From DASPTR01 sp964475545 (GTDB lineage: Archaea; Thermoproteota; Bathyarchaeia; Bathyarchaeales; Bathycorpusculaceae), in assembly GCA_964475545.1 (NCBI GenBank), contig CAYYXF010000070.1, forward strand, positions 1-7,175: a DNA stretch of 7,175 nt. The letters run 5' to 3'. Positions 5,850-7,175 of the stretch are shown here, piece by piece (position 1 is the first letter of the stretch; every line of letters starts with the position of its first letter). Under the pieces are notes generated by a model. It saw nothing but the letters and a program-made list of their open reading frames with translations. It did not search any database and was not told the DNA's origin. The position numbers and the translations under genes are program-made.

Positions 5850-6032
5850 ATGGACGAGGCTTTCGGCTGGCTGTTCATCAATAACAAGCCGCTGCTCTAC
5901 GAAAAGAAGCGCGTCGCAAGACAGTCTCAAGTGGAAGCTTGGCTGGACCTCGCGCAAGTTCTCAAAGAGCTAGGCATCGAAAAACCAGCCGAAAGCAAAA
6001 CAACATCGAAACAAGCATGCTACGTGATCTAG
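5850..6032 (+). CDS. Small orphan protein, 60 residues
   Basis: A 60-residue protein of unknown family beginning MDEAFGWLFINNKPLLYEKK. Residues about 20-43 form a likely amphipathic helix (RVARQSQVEAWLDLAQVLKE), then a polar, Lys/Thr/Ser-rich tail ending ACYVI. There is no signal peptide or membrane span. Reality is supported by clean codon use with many G/C third positions and by GGGGAG 7 bases before the ATG. The frame is open up to an ATG at 5799, but that extension is AT-rich, lacks a ribosome site and looks like promoter DNA. Candidate TATA elements are at 5771-5778 and 5791-5800; I cannot choose between them. It runs divergently from the PurP-like gene, and its TAG stop shares the tetramer CTAG with the stop of the convergent kinase gene. 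The helix suggests a protein partner, but nothing here names it. Confidence 0.6.
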   Translation: MDEAFGWLFINNKPLLYEKKRVARQSQVEAWLDLAQVLKELGIEKPAESKTTSKQACYVI

Positions 6033-6835
6033 AGCCCACAAGCATCTAGTACGCTGACGAAATTCTCCCGCGTTCTATCATTTTTATAACGTCTCAGCGC
6101 TGCTGCCGCGTTCTTCTTGTCTATTGCACCCAGTTTTTCAGCCACTTTCTCTGCGGTTTCGCTGCCTATAAAGAGGAATTGGCAGATTGACGTAACGTTA
6201 GAGGGTCTTCGGTTCAGACTAGCTGATTCAAAATCAACAACAAAAGGCTCATCTTTCTCATTGACTATCAGGTGTTTTGGAGCATGGCTCAATTCTCCGT
6301 GGTCCAGATTGATCTTGTCCAATTGCCAACACTGTTCCAAGATCTTCCGCAAGACGTTGCTTATTCTTGTCCTGCTCCTTTTCCTCCTAAGCCATCTTGG
6401 AAGAAGCTGACCATCAATAAACCGCATGCAAAGAAAGTTTCTGCTCACCGCCAATAGCTTCGGTCCCACATGGACTGAATTTGCTCTTTTAAGCAGTTTT
6501 GCCTCTCGCTGCATTCTGGCGCGGTCCGCGTCCACCCTCCGAATCTTCAAAGCCACCCTATTTCCATTCCTGTAAGCCAGTACAACTATGCCAACGCAGC
6601 CTTTGCCTAAGACGCGCAGATTGAAAATCTGCTTTTCGCCGACAAATTCCACTGCCTTAATCCCCAGTCCTCCAAGTTCCTTCCCGCGTCTTCTCAGTTC
6701 TGCCACGTTGGCTCTTGGATAACAAACTATAGAAGCATATGGCTCTGCGGCCAGTTTCTCGATGGCTAGCATGGCATGAGTATCCTTGAGTGCATACCTA
6801 CGTGCAGACGTAATCGCGTGCGCCTGCCTTCGCAT
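6029..6835 (-). CDS. Predicted archaeal Ser/Thr protein kinase (COG2112-like)
   Basis: A 268-residue protein with a compact kinase fold in the RIO/Bud32-like style. Visible elements are a Gly-rich loop LGKGCVGIV (76-84), the ATP lysine in VALKIRR (K97), the helix-C Glu in REAKLL (E111), a hinge near CMRFIDGQLL, a catalytic loop LDHGELSHAPKHLIV (177-191) and the metal-binding VDFESAS (D201). The catalytic loop has HGE where canonical kinases have H(R/G)D, a form I associate with this archaeal group rather than with decay. Before the kinase lies a basic N-terminal part (YPRANVAELRRRGKELGGLGIKAVEF, 39-64) also typical of the family. Substrate is unknown. The ATG at 6835 has no ribosome site, and its first 12 codons overlap a deacetylase remnant in another frame. 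The ATG at 6772 (residue 22), with AAGGA 10 bases upstream, may be the true start. Confidence 0.87.
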   Translation of the reverse strand: MRRQAHAITSARRYALKDTHAMLAIEKLAAEPYASIVCYPRANVAELRRRGKELGGLGIKAVEFVGEKQIFNLRVLGKGCVGIVVLAYRNGNRVALKIRRVDADRARMQREAKLLKRANSVHVGPKLLAVSRNFLCMRFIDGQLLPRWLRRKRSRTRISNVLRKILEQCWQLDKINLDHGELSHAPKHLIVNEKDEPFVVDFESASLNRRPSNVTSICQFLFIGSETAEKVAEKLGAIDKKNAAAALRRYKNDRTRENFVSVLDACGL

Positions 6836-6911
6836 GCTTAGCTAGCGTGCCGCCGATATCGCTTACTCCGAGCGGATCTGTGAAAAGCACAAAAATGCTA
6901 GGAACCTTCAA
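6798..6911 (-). pseudogene. Remnant of a PIG-L/LmbE-family deacetylase, N-terminal 37 codons
   Basis: Read from a TTG at 6911, the frame gives LKVPSIFVLFTDPLGVSD, then IGGTLAKHAKAGARDYVCT and a TAG. PIG-L/LmbE deacetylases, zinc enzymes that remove acetyl groups from N-acetylglucosamine-type sugars, begin with a strand, a HPDD zinc motif, then a GGTLAKHxxxGHxVYVVxLT stretch. The GGTLAKHAKAG match is strong, but the HPDD motif is reduced to TDPL, residues are missing near the end, and nothing of the remaining 180 or so residues follows; the kinase gene takes over. Expression signals look intact: GGAGG 9 bases before the TTG and CTTAAAT at 6954-6960. So either a decayed gene start survives, or a short peptide is still made ahead of the kinase. 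The family assignment is by eye. Confidence 0.45.
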
Positions 6912-6953
6912 GTTACGTTTCCTCCATGGTTCTACGTATCCACGTTCAACTCG

Positions 6954-6960
6954 ATTTAAG
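6954..6960 (-). promoter_or_regulatory. TATA box, probably driving the kinase transcript
   Basis: CTTAAAT on the minus strand, identical to the boxes of purE and the double zinc-ribbon gene. Transcription would start near 6931, before the deacetylase remnant, so the kinase would be translated from the same RNA with a leader of about 100 bases or more. Confidence 0.45.
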
Positions 6961-7034
6961 TCTTGTTTTCCAACAGAAAAAGTTGCCTTACGCGATTGTT
7001 AGAACATGTCAGGAAGAGAGACGTGGATGCGAAT

Positions 7035-7172
7035 CTAAGCCTTCCGCACTGTTACGCTGCCGTCTGGATTCTTGTCAATCTTAGATCCCATGCCTTTGTG
7101 CCAGCGCGCGCTTATGCTTCCGGCTTCTGAGCCTCTAGTCCTTGAGCGAGAAGTAAGAGCCAACAGCGAATA
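7035..7172 (-). other. Coding-like frame at the right edge, unresolved
   Basis: A 45-codon minus-strand frame between a TGA at the window edge and a TAG at 7035. Its later part (ISARWHKGMGSKIDKNPDG, then SVTVRKA) reads like a protein C-terminus, with balanced charged residues and Gly. The only start-type codons are a TTG at 7163 and an ATG at 7091, the latter leaving 18 residues. No family is recognised. It may be a small gene or a fragment. Confidence 0.28.
7103..7112. repeat. Palindrome AGCGCGCGCT (second copy)
   Basis: Identical to the decamer at 1418-1427. Here it lies inside the unresolved coding-like frame, so it may simply be sequence composition. Confidence 0.35.
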
Positions 7173-7175
7173 TCA
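7135..7175 (-). CDS. Possible 3' end of a gene entering from the right edge
   Basis: In a frame different from the previous entry, the last codons read IFAVGSYFSLKD and stop at TAG. A hydrophobic strand, GSxF and a short charged end would suit a real C-terminus; folylpolyglutamate synthases end in a similar xGSLYL stretch, but 12 residues cannot establish this. If real, the upstream gene lies outside the window on the same strand as the kinase. Confidence 0.25.
   Translation of the reverse strand, partial: IFAVGSYFSLKD

Noticed and set aside
6018..6032. C-terminal CYVI as a CaaX prenylation box
   Set aside because: I know of no CaaX prenylation in archaea of this type; four residues are easily chance.
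6895..7002. Plus-strand ORF of 35 codons starting MLGTFKL
   Set aside because: It lies antisense to the TATA box, ribosome site and deacetylase-like frame, and has no ribosome site or family resemblance.
1..7175. tRNA genes, CRISPR repeats, insertion sequences, toxin-antitoxin or defence genes
   Set aside because: No T-loop-like tRNA signature, regularly spaced repeats, transposase motifs or paired small toxin genes were found on either strand.

Overview
The window looks like archaeal chromosome, most likely from the TACK side (Bathyarchaeia or Thaumarchaeota-like), though the lineage is inference. The reasons are a PurP-type AICAR formyltransferase (the archaeal route), a COG2112-type archaeal protein kinase, AT-rich TATA-like boxes (often CTTAAAT) about 25 bases before the expected transcription starts, short leaders with Shine-Dalgarno motifs, TTG starts, and small zinc-ribbon proteins. 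No tRNA, rRNA, CRISPR array or insertion sequence was seen.

Layout. At the left edge (1-81, minus) is the N-terminus of a probable 2H phosphoesterase (2'-5' RNA ligase-like), followed by a short stretch with a hairpin and two doubtful small ORFs. A minus-strand protein (472-1389) joins a winged helix to a single-HKD phospholipase D-like domain. It diverges from a plus-strand purine pair: class II purE (1545-2021) and purC (2032-3081). Three minus-strand genes converge on that pair, and each has its own TATA-like box: a small protein with a zinc ribbon at each end (3168-3494), a zinc-ribbon RDD membrane protein (3579-4091), and an enlarged, divergent PurP-like ATP-grasp enzyme (4248-5681). To the right lie a 60-residue orphan (5850-6032), a predicted Ser/Thr kinase (6029-6835) that meets it tail to tail in one CTAG, and a noncoding-looking right flank. 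That flank holds what I read as a 37-codon remnant of a PIG-L/LmbE deacetylase and some coding-like shards at the edge.

How the genes fit together. PurE, PurC and PurP act at steps 6, 8 and 10 in the usual numbering of IMP synthesis (AIR to CAIR, CAIR to SAICAR, AICAR to FAICAR). PurE has the animal-type class II signature, so it should carboxylate AIR directly with CO2 and need no PurK, and none is present here. The PurP-like protein lacks the usual glycine-rich ATP loop and carries insertions, so its activity is uncertain. The two zinc-ribbon proteins between purC and purP have no evident purine role. I see no defence system or secretion cluster. The best leads are the atypical PurP, the winged-helix/PLD protein, the PIG-L remnant with apparently intact expression signals, and perfect palindromes just upstream of two TATA boxes.
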